Of a DNA stretch of 64,000 bases, positions 52,080 to 61,586 are shown in pieces. Source of the stretch: Rubripirellula lacrimiformis (GTDB lineage: Bacteria > Planctomycetota > Planctomycetia > Pirellulales > Pirellulaceae). The notes below the pieces were generated by a model, which saw only the letters and a list, made by a program, of their open reading frames with translations, did not search any database and was not told the origin of the DNA. Position numbers and translations under genes: made by a program. The stretch spans positions 7,936,001 to 8,000,000 of the forward strand of contig NZ_CP036525.1 of assembly GCF_007741535.1 (NCBI RefSeq), written 5' to 3'. Position 1 is the stretch's first letter. Each line of letters starts with the position of its first letter.

Positions 52080-53804
52080 ATGGGTTTGTGGAATCAATTA
52101 GTTCGGCCGTTCACAATGGCCAGATCAACAACAGCGATGGTGGCCGGATGGGTCGCATGCGTGGCAATCACCATGTCGCCCGCGATCGCTCAAGAACGAC
52201 TGCAATCGGGCTCCGCCCCGGCGGCCGCGGCCAATGCAACCGAACCGGTACTGGTCGTCACGCTTGGGTCGATCAACAAATTGATGCAGGACATCAACTA
52301 CCTGACCAGCGCTGTGGGGCAACCTCAGGCGGGCGGCATGTTCACAATGCTGGCCGGAACGTTCACTCAGGGCATCGACATGGACATGCCCATCGGCGTC
52401 CTGGTGCCGTTGGTCGATGGAGCCCCGCAACCGATCGCTGTGATTCCAACCACGGACGTCAAGTCGATCCTGAAACGTCTGGAAGCTCAAACGGGCCCTG
52501 CGGACGAATTGGATGACGGCACCCTGGTGATCGCCGTTGGCGTCAACACGGTGTACATCCGCCAATTGGGCAACTGGGCTGCGATGGCCCCCAGCAAAGC
52601 TCTGCTTGATTTGGCACCGGCCGATCCAACCACTTTGTTCAACGGATTGGGAAATGATTATGACATCGCGTTCCGATTGCAGATGCAACAAGTTCCTGCT
52701 GCGACCCGCGGCATGCTGATCGCCCAAATCCGTCAAGGATTTGAACAAGCGATGGAAAAGCAGGACAGCGCTGATGCCGAAGCGACTCGCGAAATCGCCG
52801 ATGGCACGATGAAGCAACTGGAACAGTTCATCAACGACACCGATTCGTTGATGTTCGGCCTGAACATCGACCAACCCAACCGCAACGTTTCGATCAACAC
52901 GTCGTTCACCGCTGTGGCTGGCACACCGTTGGCCGACATCTATGGTGGATCCAAGCCGATCCCATCGCAGTTCGCATCGGTCATCCGTGATGATGCAGCC
53001 GCCTACTATCACGCTGCTAGTTCGATCAGCCCCGAAGCCGTCAAGCAGACTCGCACGACGCTGAAGAGCACAATTAGCTCGCTCGGCGGAGCTCTGGAGA
53101 ACGAAGACAAGCTGAACGATCAACAACGTGCCGACATCCGTGCGATGGTTGATCGCGTCGCCGACTTGGCAATCGCGTCGATCGAAGAAGGACGTGCCGA
53201 CGTGGGCGCCCTGTTGCTGGCCGACCAGAACGATTTCCGATTCGTATTCGGTTCCTTCGTCGCCGACGGAAACGAAGTCGCACAGATCGTGAAGGACTTG
53301 GCTGCCAAGGTTGAAAACGAAACCGACGCACCACGATTCAAATTCGATCAAAGCACCTACAAGGGTGTCACGATGCACATGATCGAAGCGGACATTCCCG
53401 CCAAGGAAGACGAAGCCCGCCGTGCGTTTGGCGACACACTGCAAGTTCACATCGGCACCGGGGCCAAAGCGGTCTACATGGCAGTGGGTCGAAACAGCGA
53501 TTCGTTGCTGAAGGAACTGATCGACAACAGCACGCTGGATCAGGGAGCGGATCGTCCGATCGGACAACTGAAGATCACCCTGCTGCCGATCCTAAAGTAC
53601 GCCGATTCGATCGAATCCAACGATACCATCACGGCCATGATCAACGCTCTGCTAGCCGCCCCCGACCAAGGCCAGTTGACCGCGATCCAAGACAGCGTTC
53701 CTAACGGACAGTCTTCGGTCATCCACGTTGGTGAAGGTCTGCTGAAGGCCATCTCCGCTGCGGTCATGCAATCGCGTCAAGGCAACGGTGGCAACCAGTT
53801 CTAA
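52080..53804 (+). CDS. Large exported protein, unknown function
   Basis: A 574-residue protein with an N-terminal signal (STTAMVAGWVACVAITMSPAIAQ). The mature part is alpha/beta with regular repeats of VLVVTLGSINKLMQDINYL-like and SLMFGLNIDQPNRNVSIN-like strands, which suggests a duplicated fold of two similar halves. No enzymatic motif was recognised. I chose the ATG at 52080 (GAGGA 11 nt upstream); the frame to 51966 is open but unlikely. A strong terminator follows. Such large exported proteins are common in Planctomycetes and may be membrane or cell-surface proteins. Confidence 0.8.
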   Translation: MGLWNQLVRPFTMARSTTAMVAGWVACVAITMSPAIAQERLQSGSAPAAAANATEPVLVVTLGSINKLMQDINYLTSAVGQPQAGGMFTMLAGTFTQGIDMDMPIGVLVPLVDGAPQPIAVIPTTDVKSILKRLEAQTGPADELDDGTLVIAVGVNTVYIRQLGNWAAMAPSKALLDLAPADPTTLFNGLGNDYDIAFRLQMQQVPAATRGMLIAQIRQGFEQAMEKQDSADAEATREIADGTMKQLEQFINDTDSLMFGLNIDQPNRNVSINTSFTAVAGTPLADIYGGSKPIPSQFASVIRDDAAAYYHAASSISPEAVKQTRTTLKSTISSLGGALENEDKLNDQQRADIRAMVDRVADLAIASIEEGRADVGALLLADQNDFRFVFGSFVADGNEVAQIVKDLAAKVENETDAPRFKFDQSTYKGVTMHMIEADIPAKEDEARRAFGDTLQVHIGTGAKAVYMAVGRNSDSLLKELIDNSTLDQGADRPIGQLKITLLPILKYADSIESNDTITAMINALLAAPDQGQLTAIQDSVPNGQSSVIHVGEGLLKAISAAVMQSRQGNGGNQF

Positions 53805-53836
53805 TCGCTGACCATTTGGATACGCGACCACTGAAA

Positions 53837-53870
53837 GACCGCCAAGGTGTGATGCCTTGGCGGTCTTTTT
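53837..53870 (+). terminator. Rho-independent terminator of the large exported protein gene
   Basis: A perfect 11-bp stem GACCGCCAAGG (53837-53847) with CCTTGGCGGTC (53855-53865), a 7-nt loop and five T residues at 53866-53870. Confidence 0.92.
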
Positions 53871-53954
53871 CATGCACACCTTCGCGCGCGACCATCATCA
53901 CGCTGCGCCCCCCCATCTTCCTACTTCTGAACCTGATTCATCAGTCCTGACGTC

Positions 53955-54851
53955 ATGAAACTCGCCAAACAGTTCGGATTCGTCGCACTGGCTCTGTTCA
54001 TTGCCTGGCAAGCTTGGGTGGTGGTTGCCCGCTCGGACGCAAGCTCATCGGACCGCGGACCAAGATCCGATCTTGCGTCTGCACCGGATAGCGATCCCCC
54101 AACCGATGACGATCCGGACCAGGCAGACATCAGCGACGTCCTTTCGATGGCCAATGATGCGTTGGCCAACATGCAGGCAAACCTGGATGATTACACCGCC
54201 AGATTCGTGAAACAGGAACGCGACCCGTCCGGGAATCTCGGCGACCCGACCGAAATTGCACTGCGAGTTCAAACACGATTTCGCGGCCCGGACCGAAAGT
54301 CACCCCGCCGCGCCTATTTGAGATTCCAGTCTCCCGCAGCGGTCGACGGCCGCGAAGTGATCTGGGGCGAAGACCTCTACGATGGAAAGATGGCCGTCCA
54401 CGAAGTCGGAATGTTCCTAGGCCTGAAAACGATTTGGTTGAACCCGACGGGGATGATCGCGATGCAGGGCCAACGATTCCCGATCAGCGAAATCGGATTG
54501 GTCAAGCTGGTCGAAAAACTAATCGAACGTGGCGAACAAGACCGGGGCAACCCTGATATCCGAGTGTCAATTTCCGAAGGGCATCGGTTCGACGATCGCG
54601 ACACGCGTCTGATCGAAGTCCGCCGCAGCAAGCCGAATGACCAGCCTGACGATTTCTCCAAAGCCGAGATCGTGGTCGATCCTGAACAACAGCTGATCCT
54701 TCGCTACCGCAGTTTCGGGTGGCCCGCAGGCGAGGAAGAAGAAGCACCGCTGCTGGAATCGTATTCCTACCACGACCTAAAAACCAACGTTGGATTATCC
54801 GACATCGATTTCGACACCAAGAATCCCGAATACAACTTTCCCTCGTTCTGA
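53955..54851 (+). CDS. DUF1571 family protein
   Basis: A 298-residue protein with an N-terminal membrane anchor (LAKQFGFVALALFIAWQAWVVV). The DUF1571 domain follows: ANMQANLDDYTARFVKQERD, VQTRFRGPDRKSPRRAYLRFQSP, GREVIWGEDLYDGKMAVHEVG and the ISEIGLVKLVEKLIERGEQD blocks. It resembles LolA-like beta-sheet cradles, so lipid binding is possible, but this is inference. It is followed by the repeat array. Confidence 0.85.
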   Translation: MKLAKQFGFVALALFIAWQAWVVVARSDASSSDRGPRSDLASAPDSDPPTDDDPDQADISDVLSMANDALANMQANLDDYTARFVKQERDPSGNLGDPTEIALRVQTRFRGPDRKSPRRAYLRFQSPAAVDGREVIWGEDLYDGKMAVHEVGMFLGLKTIWLNPTGMIAMQGQRFPISEIGLVKLVEKLIERGEQDRGNPDIRVSISEGHRFDDRDTRLIEVRRSKPNDQPDDFSKAEIVVDPEQQLILRYRSFGWPAGEEEEAPLLESYSYHDLKTNVGLSDIDFDTKNPEYNFPSF

Positions 54852-54877
54852 CCGCCCAGACAAGAAAAGCGCCACAG

Positions 54878-55396
54878 GTGAACCGCTGGCCGTGAGGCCA
54901 CGGGCATTTGAGTGGATTCCCGGCCGCTCACGCGATTCACGGCTCACTCAATCGACAAACTCGCCAAGTGATTCGGCACGTCTTGATCGCCGAAAGTCTT
55001 GGCGACTTTCGCTACGGGAAAGAATTCGTCGAACTTTCAACGGCAATCGTGAACCGCTGGCCGTGAGGCCACGGGATTTTTAGGCAGGATTCCCGGCCGC
55101 TCACGCGATTCACGGCTCACTCAATCGACTGCTCGCCAAGTGATTCGGGCCTGCGTGATTGCCGAAAGTCTTGGCGACTTTCGCTACGGGAAAGAATTCG
55201 TCGAACTTTCAACGGCAATCGTGAGGCCACGGGATTTTCAGGCAGGATTCCCGGCCGCTCACGCGATTCACGGCTCACTCAATCGACTGCTCGCCAAGTG
55301 ATTCGGGCCTGCGTGATCGCCGAAAGTCTTGGCGACTTTCGCTACGGGAAAGGTTGTGATTGCCGAAAGTCTTGGCGACTTTCGCTACGGGAAAGG
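54878..55396. repeat. Composite hairpin repeat array (A and B units)
   Basis: The array alternates two elements. A units (GTGAACCGCTGGCCGTGAGG... to the CAAGTGATTCGG end) start at 54878, 55049 and, lacking the first 14 bp, at 55221. B units (GCCGAAAGTCTTGGCGACTT...) occur at 54989-55022, 55161-55194, 55319-55352 and 55362-55395. Each B unit contains a perfect 8-bp hairpin CGAAAGTC-TTGGC-GACTTTCG. After the first two B units an AATTCGTCGAACTTTCAACGG linker leads into the next A. The A-A period is 171 bp. The array fills the gap 54852-55521 between DUF1571 and the Tat-exported oxidoreductase; apart from the array, only the ~125-bp promoter stretch of the latter is left. No cas genes or spacers. 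Confidence 0.85.
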
Positions 55397-55521
55397 TTGT
55401 TTGGAAGCACCTTGAATTCCGGAACGCCGGATCGCGGGGTCCGATGTCGACTATCATATCTGGCAACCGACGGCAAAGACTGCGGCTGTCGAATATCCCC
55501 CTTCTCATTCTTTCTGGACGC

Positions 55522-56880
55522 ATGATCATGGATCGCAGGAACTTCCTTCGCGGCGCCACAGCAGCGGCGACAGTCGCATCGATTCACTCGCAAGCTTATG
55601 CAGCGGCCCCATCGAAACCACGTCGGGTGGGATTGATCGGCTGTGGATGGTACGGCAAGTGCGACCTGTTGCAGTTGATGAACGTCGAACCGGTGGAAGT
55701 CGTTTCGCTTTGCGATGTGGATTCCACGATGCTGAGCACTGCGGCTGATTTGATCGCATCGCGTCAGGTCTCCAAAAAACGACCGCGGACCTATGCCAAC
55801 TTCCAAGAAATGTTGGACGAACAGGACCTCGACATTGTGTTGGTGGCCACACCGGACCACTGGCATGCATTGGCGATGATTGCGGCGGTCGATGCGGGTG
55901 CGGACGTCTATGTCCAGAAACCCACCGGCTGTGACGTGCTGGAAAGCAAAGCGATGTTGGACGCGGCCCGGCGGACCGGTCGAGTTGTCCAAGTCGGAAC
56001 TCAACGACGCAGCACTCCACACCTGATCGATGCGAAACAGCAAGTGGTCGACGCGGGACTGCTGGGCGACGTGGCCTACGCCGAAGTCTGCTGTTACTAC
56101 CACATGCGTGCCAACAAAAATCCACCGGACACAACGCCGCCGAAGAATCTGGACTACGACGCTTGGACAGGGCCGGCCCCGATGCGCCCCTACAATGAAC
56201 TGGTGCATCCCCGTTCGTGGCGAGCGTTCATGGAATACGGCAACGGAATTGTCGGCGACATGTGTGTGCACATGCTGGACATGGTCCGCTGGCAACTGGA
56301 CTTGGGATGGCCCCAACGAATCAGCAGCACAGGCGGGATCCTGGTCGACGTCGATTCCAAGGCGAACATCACGGACACTCAAACGGCCACGTTCGACTTT
56401 GATGATTTGGACGTCGTCTGGACACATCGCAGCTGGGGCAGTGCCCCGGATCCCGAATATCCTTGGGCGGGAATCATCTACGGGACCAAAGGGACGCTGA
56501 AGCTTAGCGTCAACAAGTTCGACTTTATCCCTCGCGGTGGCGGTCAAAAGATCCACGGCGATGCCTTGATCGAACTGGACAAATATCCCACCGACCAGTC
56601 CGACAAGAAAGACTGGAACATGGAACTGCATGTTGCATCAGCGATCCGTGGACACATGCGAGACTTTTTGAAAGCCATCGATGCACGCAGCAAACCGATC
56701 GCGGACATCGAACAGGGCCACATCAGCAGCGCGTCGTGCATCATGGCGAACAACGCTTTGACGCTGGGACGAACGATCCAGTTTGACCCGGCCACTCACA
56801 CAGCGGTTGGCGACGACGAAGCAACCGCCCTGCTGAAACGCCCCTACCGCGCCCCTTACATCCACCCGGCAACGGCGTAG
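55522..56880 (+). CDS. Tat-exported Gfo/Idh/MocA family oxidoreductase
   Basis: A 452-residue protein. It starts with a twin-arginine signal DRRNFLRGATAAATVASIHSQAYA, so it should be exported folded with its nucleotide cofactor. The Rossmann fold begins GLIGCGWYGKCDLLQL. The EKP-like motif is VQKPTGCDVLE, so the catalytic Lys is kept, unlike the cytoplasmic copy at 6.4 kb. The DMCVHMLDMVRWQLDLGWP block follows. The ATG at 55522 is followed by a second in-frame ATG at 55528; either is possible. It probably acts on a sugar or sugar acid in the periplasm. Confidence 0.9.
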   Translation: MIMDRRNFLRGATAAATVASIHSQAYAAAPSKPRRVGLIGCGWYGKCDLLQLMNVEPVEVVSLCDVDSTMLSTAADLIASRQVSKKRPRTYANFQEMLDEQDLDIVLVATPDHWHALAMIAAVDAGADVYVQKPTGCDVLESKAMLDAARRTGRVVQVGTQRRSTPHLIDAKQQVVDAGLLGDVAYAEVCCYYHMRANKNPPDTTPPKNLDYDAWTGPAPMRPYNELVHPRSWRAFMEYGNGIVGDMCVHMLDMVRWQLDLGWPQRISSTGGILVDVDSKANITDTQTATFDFDDLDVVWTHRSWGSAPDPEYPWAGIIYGTKGTLKLSVNKFDFIPRGGGQKIHGDALIELDKYPTDQSDKKDWNMELHVASAIRGHMRDFLKAIDARSKPIADIEQGHISSASCIMANNALTLGRTIQFDPATHTAVGDDEATALLKRPYRAPYIHPATA

Positions 56881-56948
56881 GGCCAGCGCTGGACCACGGG
56901 CGATGCTGGGCGATATCAGTCGCCACCATCGTTCAGCCTTTTCTATTT

Positions 56949-58298
56949 TTGACCGATCACGCGAGAACGAATTTGCACCGACACAACCGCGCCCGACGAT
57001 TCTCGTGTTTGATCATCCTTGGGCTGATCGCGTCGCCCGCGTTGTCGGACGATTGGCCGCAGTGGCGAGGCATCCATCGCGATGCCAAGATCGATGAACC
57101 TGGCTTGATGAAGACGCTGCCCACCGGACACTTGGAACGCAAATGGCAAGTGGAACTGGGGGCGGGCTACAGCGGGCCAACGATCGTTGACGGACGAGTC
57201 TACGTGACTGACCGTGGCTTGGACGACAGCCCCGAAGAGATTGAACGCGTCCTATGCTTTGACGCCGAAAACGGTGACTTGGTTTGGCAGCACACTTACC
57301 CGGCAGTGTACGGCGAAATCGGATACCGAGCCGGCCCACGCGCCTCGGTGACCGTCCACGAAGGCCTGGCACTATCGGTCGGCACCGCCGGTCACTTCAT
57401 TTGCTTTGACGCAAAAACGGGGGACATCCGCTGGCAACATGATTTGGCCCCCGAGTATTCGATCCGCATGCCGATCTGGGGCATCGCCACATCGCCGCTG
57501 GTCCATGACGGCAACGTCATCCAAGTCGTCGCCGGTGCGGGGGATGCCTGCGTCGTCGCCTTTGATCTTGCCACCGGGAAAGAACGTTGGCGTTCGATCG
57601 ACGAAAAAGCGGGATACAGTTCACCAATATTGATCCAACAGGCTGGCCAGGACGTCGTGGTCTGCTGGACCGGCGAAAGTGTCACAGGATTGGACCCGCG
57701 AACCGGCCAGGTTCATTGGACCATCCCGATGTTGCCTCGAAACATGCCGATCGGCATTCCGACGCCCGTGGTCCAAGACGACCTTCTGTTCGTGTCATCG
57801 TTCTATGACGGATCGATGCTGATTCGATTTGACCCGAATCAATTGACCGCGGAAAAAGTTTGGCACCGCGTCGGTATCGACGAAAAAAACACCGACGCGC
57901 TTCACTGCATGATCAGCAATCCCATCATCAAAGGGGACTATATCTATGGCACCGACAGCTACGGCGAACTTCGATGCCTAGACATCAAGACGGGCGACCG
58001 AGTTTGGGAAGACACGACCGCGGTTCCCCGCGCTCGTTGGGCAACGATTCACACGATTCGCGATGGCCAGCGAGAAATCATGCAAAACGATCAGGGCGAA
58101 TTGATCTTCGCGACCCTGACGCCGGAAGGGTTCCAGGAACACAGTCGCACCAAACTGTTGGATCCAACTCGCAAACAATTGAACCGACGCGGTGGTGTCA
58201 CCTGGTCCCACCCAGCAATCGCAAACGGATACATTTTTGCCCGCAACGATCAAGAACTGATCTGCGCGTCGCTGAAAGAACCGGCAGACACGCCGTAG
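56949..58298 (+). CDS. PQQ-like beta-propeller protein, secreted
   Basis: A 449-residue protein. Signal-like segment: FSCLIILGLIASPALSDDW. WPQWRGIHRDAKIDEPGL is the typical first blade of planctomycete PQQ-propeller proteins, followed by several GxxxWxxxxx blades (LCFDAENGDLVWQHTY, AFDLATGKERWRS, GLDPRTGQVHWTI, CLDIKTGDRVWED). No dehydrogenase catalytic Asp pair is seen. The TTG at 56949 is used; another TTG at 56973 is possible. It lies 68 bp after the oxidoreductase on the same strand. Confidence 0.85.
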   Translation: MTDHARTNLHRHNRARRFSCLIILGLIASPALSDDWPQWRGIHRDAKIDEPGLMKTLPTGHLERKWQVELGAGYSGPTIVDGRVYVTDRGLDDSPEEIERVLCFDAENGDLVWQHTYPAVYGEIGYRAGPRASVTVHEGLALSVGTAGHFICFDAKTGDIRWQHDLAPEYSIRMPIWGIATSPLVHDGNVIQVVAGAGDACVVAFDLATGKERWRSIDEKAGYSSPILIQQAGQDVVVCWTGESVTGLDPRTGQVHWTIPMLPRNMPIGIPTPVVQDDLLFVSSFYDGSMLIRFDPNQLTAEKVWHRVGIDEKNTDALHCMISNPIIKGDYIYGTDSYGELRCLDIKTGDRVWEDTTAVPRARWATIHTIRDGQREIMQNDQGELIFATLTPEGFQEHSRTKLLDPTRKQLNRRGGVTWSHPAIANGYIFARNDQELICASLKEPADTP

Positions 58299-58304
58299 TG
58301 AGTC

Positions 58305-58325
58305 TTGCCAAATATCCCTTGGCAA
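58305..58325. terminator. Bidirectional hairpin between convergent genes
   Basis: TTGCCAA at 58305-58311 pairs with TTGGCAA at 58319-58325 across a 7-nt loop. It lies between the convergent PQQ-propeller and RbsD/FucU genes. No T-run, so it is a weak two-way terminator at best. Confidence 0.5.
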
Positions 58326-58329
58326 CCGA

Positions 58330-58776
58330 TCAATCCATTCGAACGCCGATCGTCAACAGGATGTTGGCATAGCGTTGTTGGTCGCCGGTTTGGATGGTCA
58401 GCACGTGATCAGGCGTACTAACGGCATCATAGAACGCCCATTTGTCGATTGGTTCGATCTCGACATCCAAACCAGCATCCTTGATCGTTTGTCGATAATC
58501 GGACCAAACCGGGGGATCGCCGTCCAATGCGTAGGGTCCACTGGTTTCGGTCTGCATCGTCTGGATCGCTTCCACGGGCACCGCCGACAACAGGGCTTCG
58601 AGCACTTGATTGCAGGTCGGCACGCCTGGCATCAGATTCAGACTGATCAATTCGGCCTGGGGCCCCCGTTTGCTGGCAGCCGGATAATTCCCGTCTGCGA
58701 TCAAAACACTGCTGTGGTGGCCGGCGGCGGCCAGGACGGCGTTGATTTGGGGATGGATCAACTTATGGCGTAACAT
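58330..58776 (-). CDS. RbsD/FucU family sugar mutarotase
   Basis: A 148-residue protein that would interconvert pyranose anomers of ribose or fucose. The family pattern is the N-terminal LIHPQINAVLAAAGHHSSVLIADGNYPA, with catalytic His and Asp, and the C-terminal AVSTPDHVLTIQTGDQQRYANILLTIG strand. I started it at the ATG at 58776; the much longer frame upstream (to 59478) is the antisense of the S2P gene. No sugar kinase or transporter gene is adjacent. Confidence 0.88.
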   Translation of the reverse strand: MLRHKLIHPQINAVLAAAGHHSSVLIADGNYPAASKRGPQAELISLNLMPGVPTCNQVLEALLSAVPVEAIQTMQTETSGPYALDGDPPVWSDYRQTIKDAGLDVEIEPIDKWAFYDAVSTPDHVLTIQTGDQQRYANILLTIGVRMD

Positions 58777-58882
58777 TCGGATGGCACTCGGATGAAGTGG
58801 ATGATTTCGATAGGATGACAGGATCATGCCGGTGATTCGATCCGGCCAATCTACAGCCCCAACATTGTGACGGAGTGGCGCG

Positions 58883-60121
58883 TTGCCCGAAAGCCTGTTA
58901 GCACGCCGCTTGAAACTGGGCACGTACCTTGGGATTGGACTGTATGTGCACTGGTCCTTTTCGTTGGCAGTGGTGTTTGTCGCATTGCGATCACTATCGC
59001 TTGGCCTGACAGGCGTGGCATTCGCGATCGCCCAACTTTTTAGCGTGTTCTTTTGCGTCACCCTGCACGAGTACGGGCACGCGATGGCGGCTCGCTGCTT
59101 TGGGATCGGCACGGCTGATATCACGCTGCTGCCGATCGGTGGCGTGGCCCGACTGCAACGCATGCCACGCATTCCTTGGCAGGAACTGGTCGTGGCGGTG
59201 GCGGGCCCCGCGGTCAACGTCGTCATTGTCGGCGTGTTGATGGTGACCTTGGCTGTGTTGGCAGACCCCGCGGACATCCGGGCAATGGGATCATTTGTGG
59301 TCGCAATGTTCACCGGCGACCTGATCAGCGCCGAATCCAACGACACCGCGATGCAAATTTTCACCGAACCGTCTTGGTTGGGCTTCGGCATTCTGATGAT
59401 GCTGGTCAACACGATGTTGGTCCTGTTCAACATGATTCCGGCCTTTCCCATGGACGGTGGTCGTGTGTTCCGCAGCATCCTGGCGATGGTGATGGACTAT
59501 TCCCGTGCCACGTCCATCGCATCGAAGGTCGGGTTGGTATGTGCCGGCTTGATGGCGGTGGCGGCGCTTAGCTCGGAACCGCCCAACCCGATTCCGGTGC
59601 TGATCGCGGCATTCATCGGGTACGCGGGGATCGCCGAAGCACGCCAAGTCAATCTGATGGAAAAAGTGCGTGGGCTGCGGGTCAGCGACGTGATGATCGA
59701 AAGCGACCGCGCGTTGTCGATGGACACTCCCTTGGACGAAATCGCCAGGCAATGGCGAAAGACGTCGCAGCCAACCCTGCCCATCGTTTCGATTGTCGGA
59801 ACGGTCGTGGGTACATTGCGACTGGAAGACGTGGCGGCCGCGATCGCTGCGGGACAACCACCCGAGACAACCGCCGGCCAACTTGTCGACCACCGTCATG
59901 GAATCGAAGTCTTGGGCGTCGACGAACTGCTGTCATCCGCCTTGTCGCGGCCGAGCAAAACGCATCGGCAAATCCCAGTGGTCGATTCCCAACATCACTT
60001 GGTGGGCATCCTGGACTTGGAAACGATGCTAAGCCGGCGTGGTCTGCCTAGCCCGACCGCAGTCCCTGCGACCGAGCCGTCCATCGACGGTGCGGTGCCG
60101 CGATTCGACGCCACCAACTGA
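58883..60121 (+). CDS. Site-2 protease (M50) with CBS domains
   Basis: A 412-residue inner-membrane metalloprotease. HEYGH with H62, E63 and H66, and the later NMIPAFPMDGGR motif, are the zinc-binding sites. About six membrane helices lie at 20-245. The C-terminal 150 residues form two CBS domains that bind adenine nucleotides (VSDVMIESDRALSMDTPLDEI and the QIPVVDSQHHLVGILDLETML motif). Such enzymes cleave substrates in the membrane under the control of cellular energy. The TTG at 58883 has GGAG 8 nt upstream. No substrate (for example an anti-sigma factor) is adjacent. Confidence 0.9.
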   Translation: MPESLLARRLKLGTYLGIGLYVHWSFSLAVVFVALRSLSLGLTGVAFAIAQLFSVFFCVTLHEYGHAMAARCFGIGTADITLLPIGGVARLQRMPRIPWQELVVAVAGPAVNVVIVGVLMVTLAVLADPADIRAMGSFVVAMFTGDLISAESNDTAMQIFTEPSWLGFGILMMLVNTMLVLFNMIPAFPMDGGRVFRSILAMVMDYSRATSIASKVGLVCAGLMAVAALSSEPPNPIPVLIAAFIGYAGIAEARQVNLMEKVRGLRVSDVMIESDRALSMDTPLDEIARQWRKTSQPTLPIVSIVGTVVGTLRLEDVAAAIAAGQPPETTAGQLVDHRHGIEVLGVDELLSSALSRPSKTHRQIPVVDSQHHLVGILDLETMLSRRGLPSPTAVPATEPSIDGAVPRFDATN

Positions 60122-60158
60122 CCCCTCATCGATTGCGGGCGACCGGGAAGCGACGACG

Positions 60159-60889
60159 TTAAAGCGTTCCCTCTTCCCACTGCCCACAATCAGCATCCAT
60201 CAGATTGCGTTCGATCTGCAGCGTCGTGTGATCGATGTGGAATCTTTCATGCAGACATTCGCCAATGCTGCGAAGCAGTTCGTCATCGTTGGTGTGCTGG
60301 GGCCGGACCAAGTGTGCGGTCAACGCCACTTCGGTCGTGCTCATTGCCCAGATGTGAAGATCGTGGACCTGCGTCACACCGGGAAGTCCCGCTAGATACG
60401 ATTCGACCTCCTGGGGCTGGATGTTTGCCGGCACTGCCTGCATCGCCATCTGGATGGATTCCCCCAGTAGGCTCCAGGTTGCCAACAGGATCACGACGGC
60501 GATGATCAGACTGGTCAACGGATCGACCCACGCCCAATCGGTCCACAGGATCACGGCTCCAGCGATCGCAACGCCCAGCGACAACAATGCATCGGCGGCC
60601 ATGTGCAGGTAAGCCCCGCGAAGATTCAGATCATGATCGCGGCCACGTATGAACAGCATCGCGGTGGCGGTGTTGATCACCACGCCAACGCGTAGCCACC
60701 CCACGCCATCAACAATCCCAACACGTCGCTGAGGTTGTGACCGGCGTCGGCCAACAGGGCCAGTGAACCGGTCCACCATCCAAATGCACCTTCGATCGCG
60801 ACGAAGACGACATTCAACGTCACGCCAACGGCGAACGCCCAACCGTAATCGGCGCCCGCTGGATGATGATGGTGGGCGCACTGATGCAT
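60159..60889 (-). pseudogene. Cation diffusion facilitator (CzcD-like), disrupted
   Basis: The reading frame is split. The first 70 residues (ATG at 60889; HQCAHHHHPAGADYG and SLALLADAGHNLSDV with the TM2 metal site) end at a TGA at 60679-60677. The rest (VGVVINTATAMLFIRG, HMAADALLSLGV, the TM5 metal site and a full C-terminal domain ending EEGTL) continues in another frame to 60159. Compared with CDF proteins of about 300 residues, a segment of about 40-50 residues (around TM3) is also missing at the joint. GCGTTGGC is present at the joint (60684-60691, complement), which suits a deletion between short repeats. The full protein exported Zn2+, Cd2+ or Co2+. Confidence 0.82.
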
Positions 60890-60901
60890 GAATCGGTCAG
60901 C

Positions 60902-61225
60902 CTAGAAACGATGCTTGGTCGTCGTCGAATGGCCCGACGAGAGGGCCGATCCGTCAAACACCGCTTCGATCGAATAGGTGGGGGACGGTTGAACGATCCA
61001 ACTGCGTTCGGACTCTTCCCCGACCGCCGTCATCTCGAAAACGATCATCCCAACAGCCCAGGCCGCTAGGATCCAAAAGATTGCAGCCAACTGCCGTGCA
61101 ATTGCCGGCGTCGGACGGTCCGTCTCGACAACCTCGGAAAGGGTCGCGACATCGGCTTGCTCGGTGAACGCAGTTCGGTCCGATTTACGATTGCTGGACG
61201 ATTCGATGGAATAGCTTGATGACAT
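60902..61225 (-). CDS. Small membrane protein, unknown function
   Basis: A 107-residue protein with one hydrophobic helix (LAAIFWILAAWAVGMIVFEM) near the middle and a Ser/Thr-rich C-tail. The N-terminus is polar. The ATG at 61225 gives this; the longer frame to 61420 adds a noisy head. It ends 12 bp before the ATG of the disrupted CDF gene. No family recognised. Confidence 0.45.
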   Translation of the reverse strand: MSSSYSIESSSNRKSDRTAFTEQADVATLSEVVETDRPTPAIARQLAAIFWILAAWAVGMIVFEMTAVGEESERSWIVQPSPTYSIEAVFDGSALSSGHSTTTKHRF

Positions 61226-61586
61226 TGATAAGCTCGGCGCTCGCAGGTGAAGATGATCATCGACGGTCGGTCCAACACAATGGCCAAGAACGATCTCGAA
61301 CCATTGGATGGGACGCACAACCGATAGGATTGCGGCATAGCAACCATTTTCGGTCGTCGGGTCCTGCGCGAATAAGCCGTACAGAATGAAAGTGCGTAAA
61401 GTAACGATTCCCACGGCCACGGAATCGGCACCACCACTAGCCTAAACCTGACCCATCAAAACCCCGCAGTCGACAAAGTCATCCACCGAGATGCGATGGA
61501 GACGATCGAACCGGTTTGTGGTGGGGAAGGGAAGTTCGCCCCCCGGGCGCTAAACTCAAACGATCCACCCACCGCCACCCCCGAAG
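61226..61586. other. Gene-free stretch
   Basis: About 360 bp between two - strand genes. The overlapping short frames lack ribosome sites and family signatures. No repeat or hairpin of note was seen. Confidence 0.4.

Noticed and set aside
54878-55396. Possible CRISPR array
   Set aside because: The repeats are long, palindromic and two-component, there are no equal-length unique spacers, and no cas gene is nearby.
58777-59478. A long - strand frame that would extend the RbsD/FucU gene to 382 residues
   Set aside because: It is antisense to the well-supported S2P protease, and the RbsD family starts at residue HPQINAVLAAAG.
60159-60881. The 240-residue frame as an intact CDF transporter
   Set aside because: Its first ~65 residues are Arg-rich out-of-frame reading of TM1-TM2, which are properly encoded in the other frame starting at 60889.
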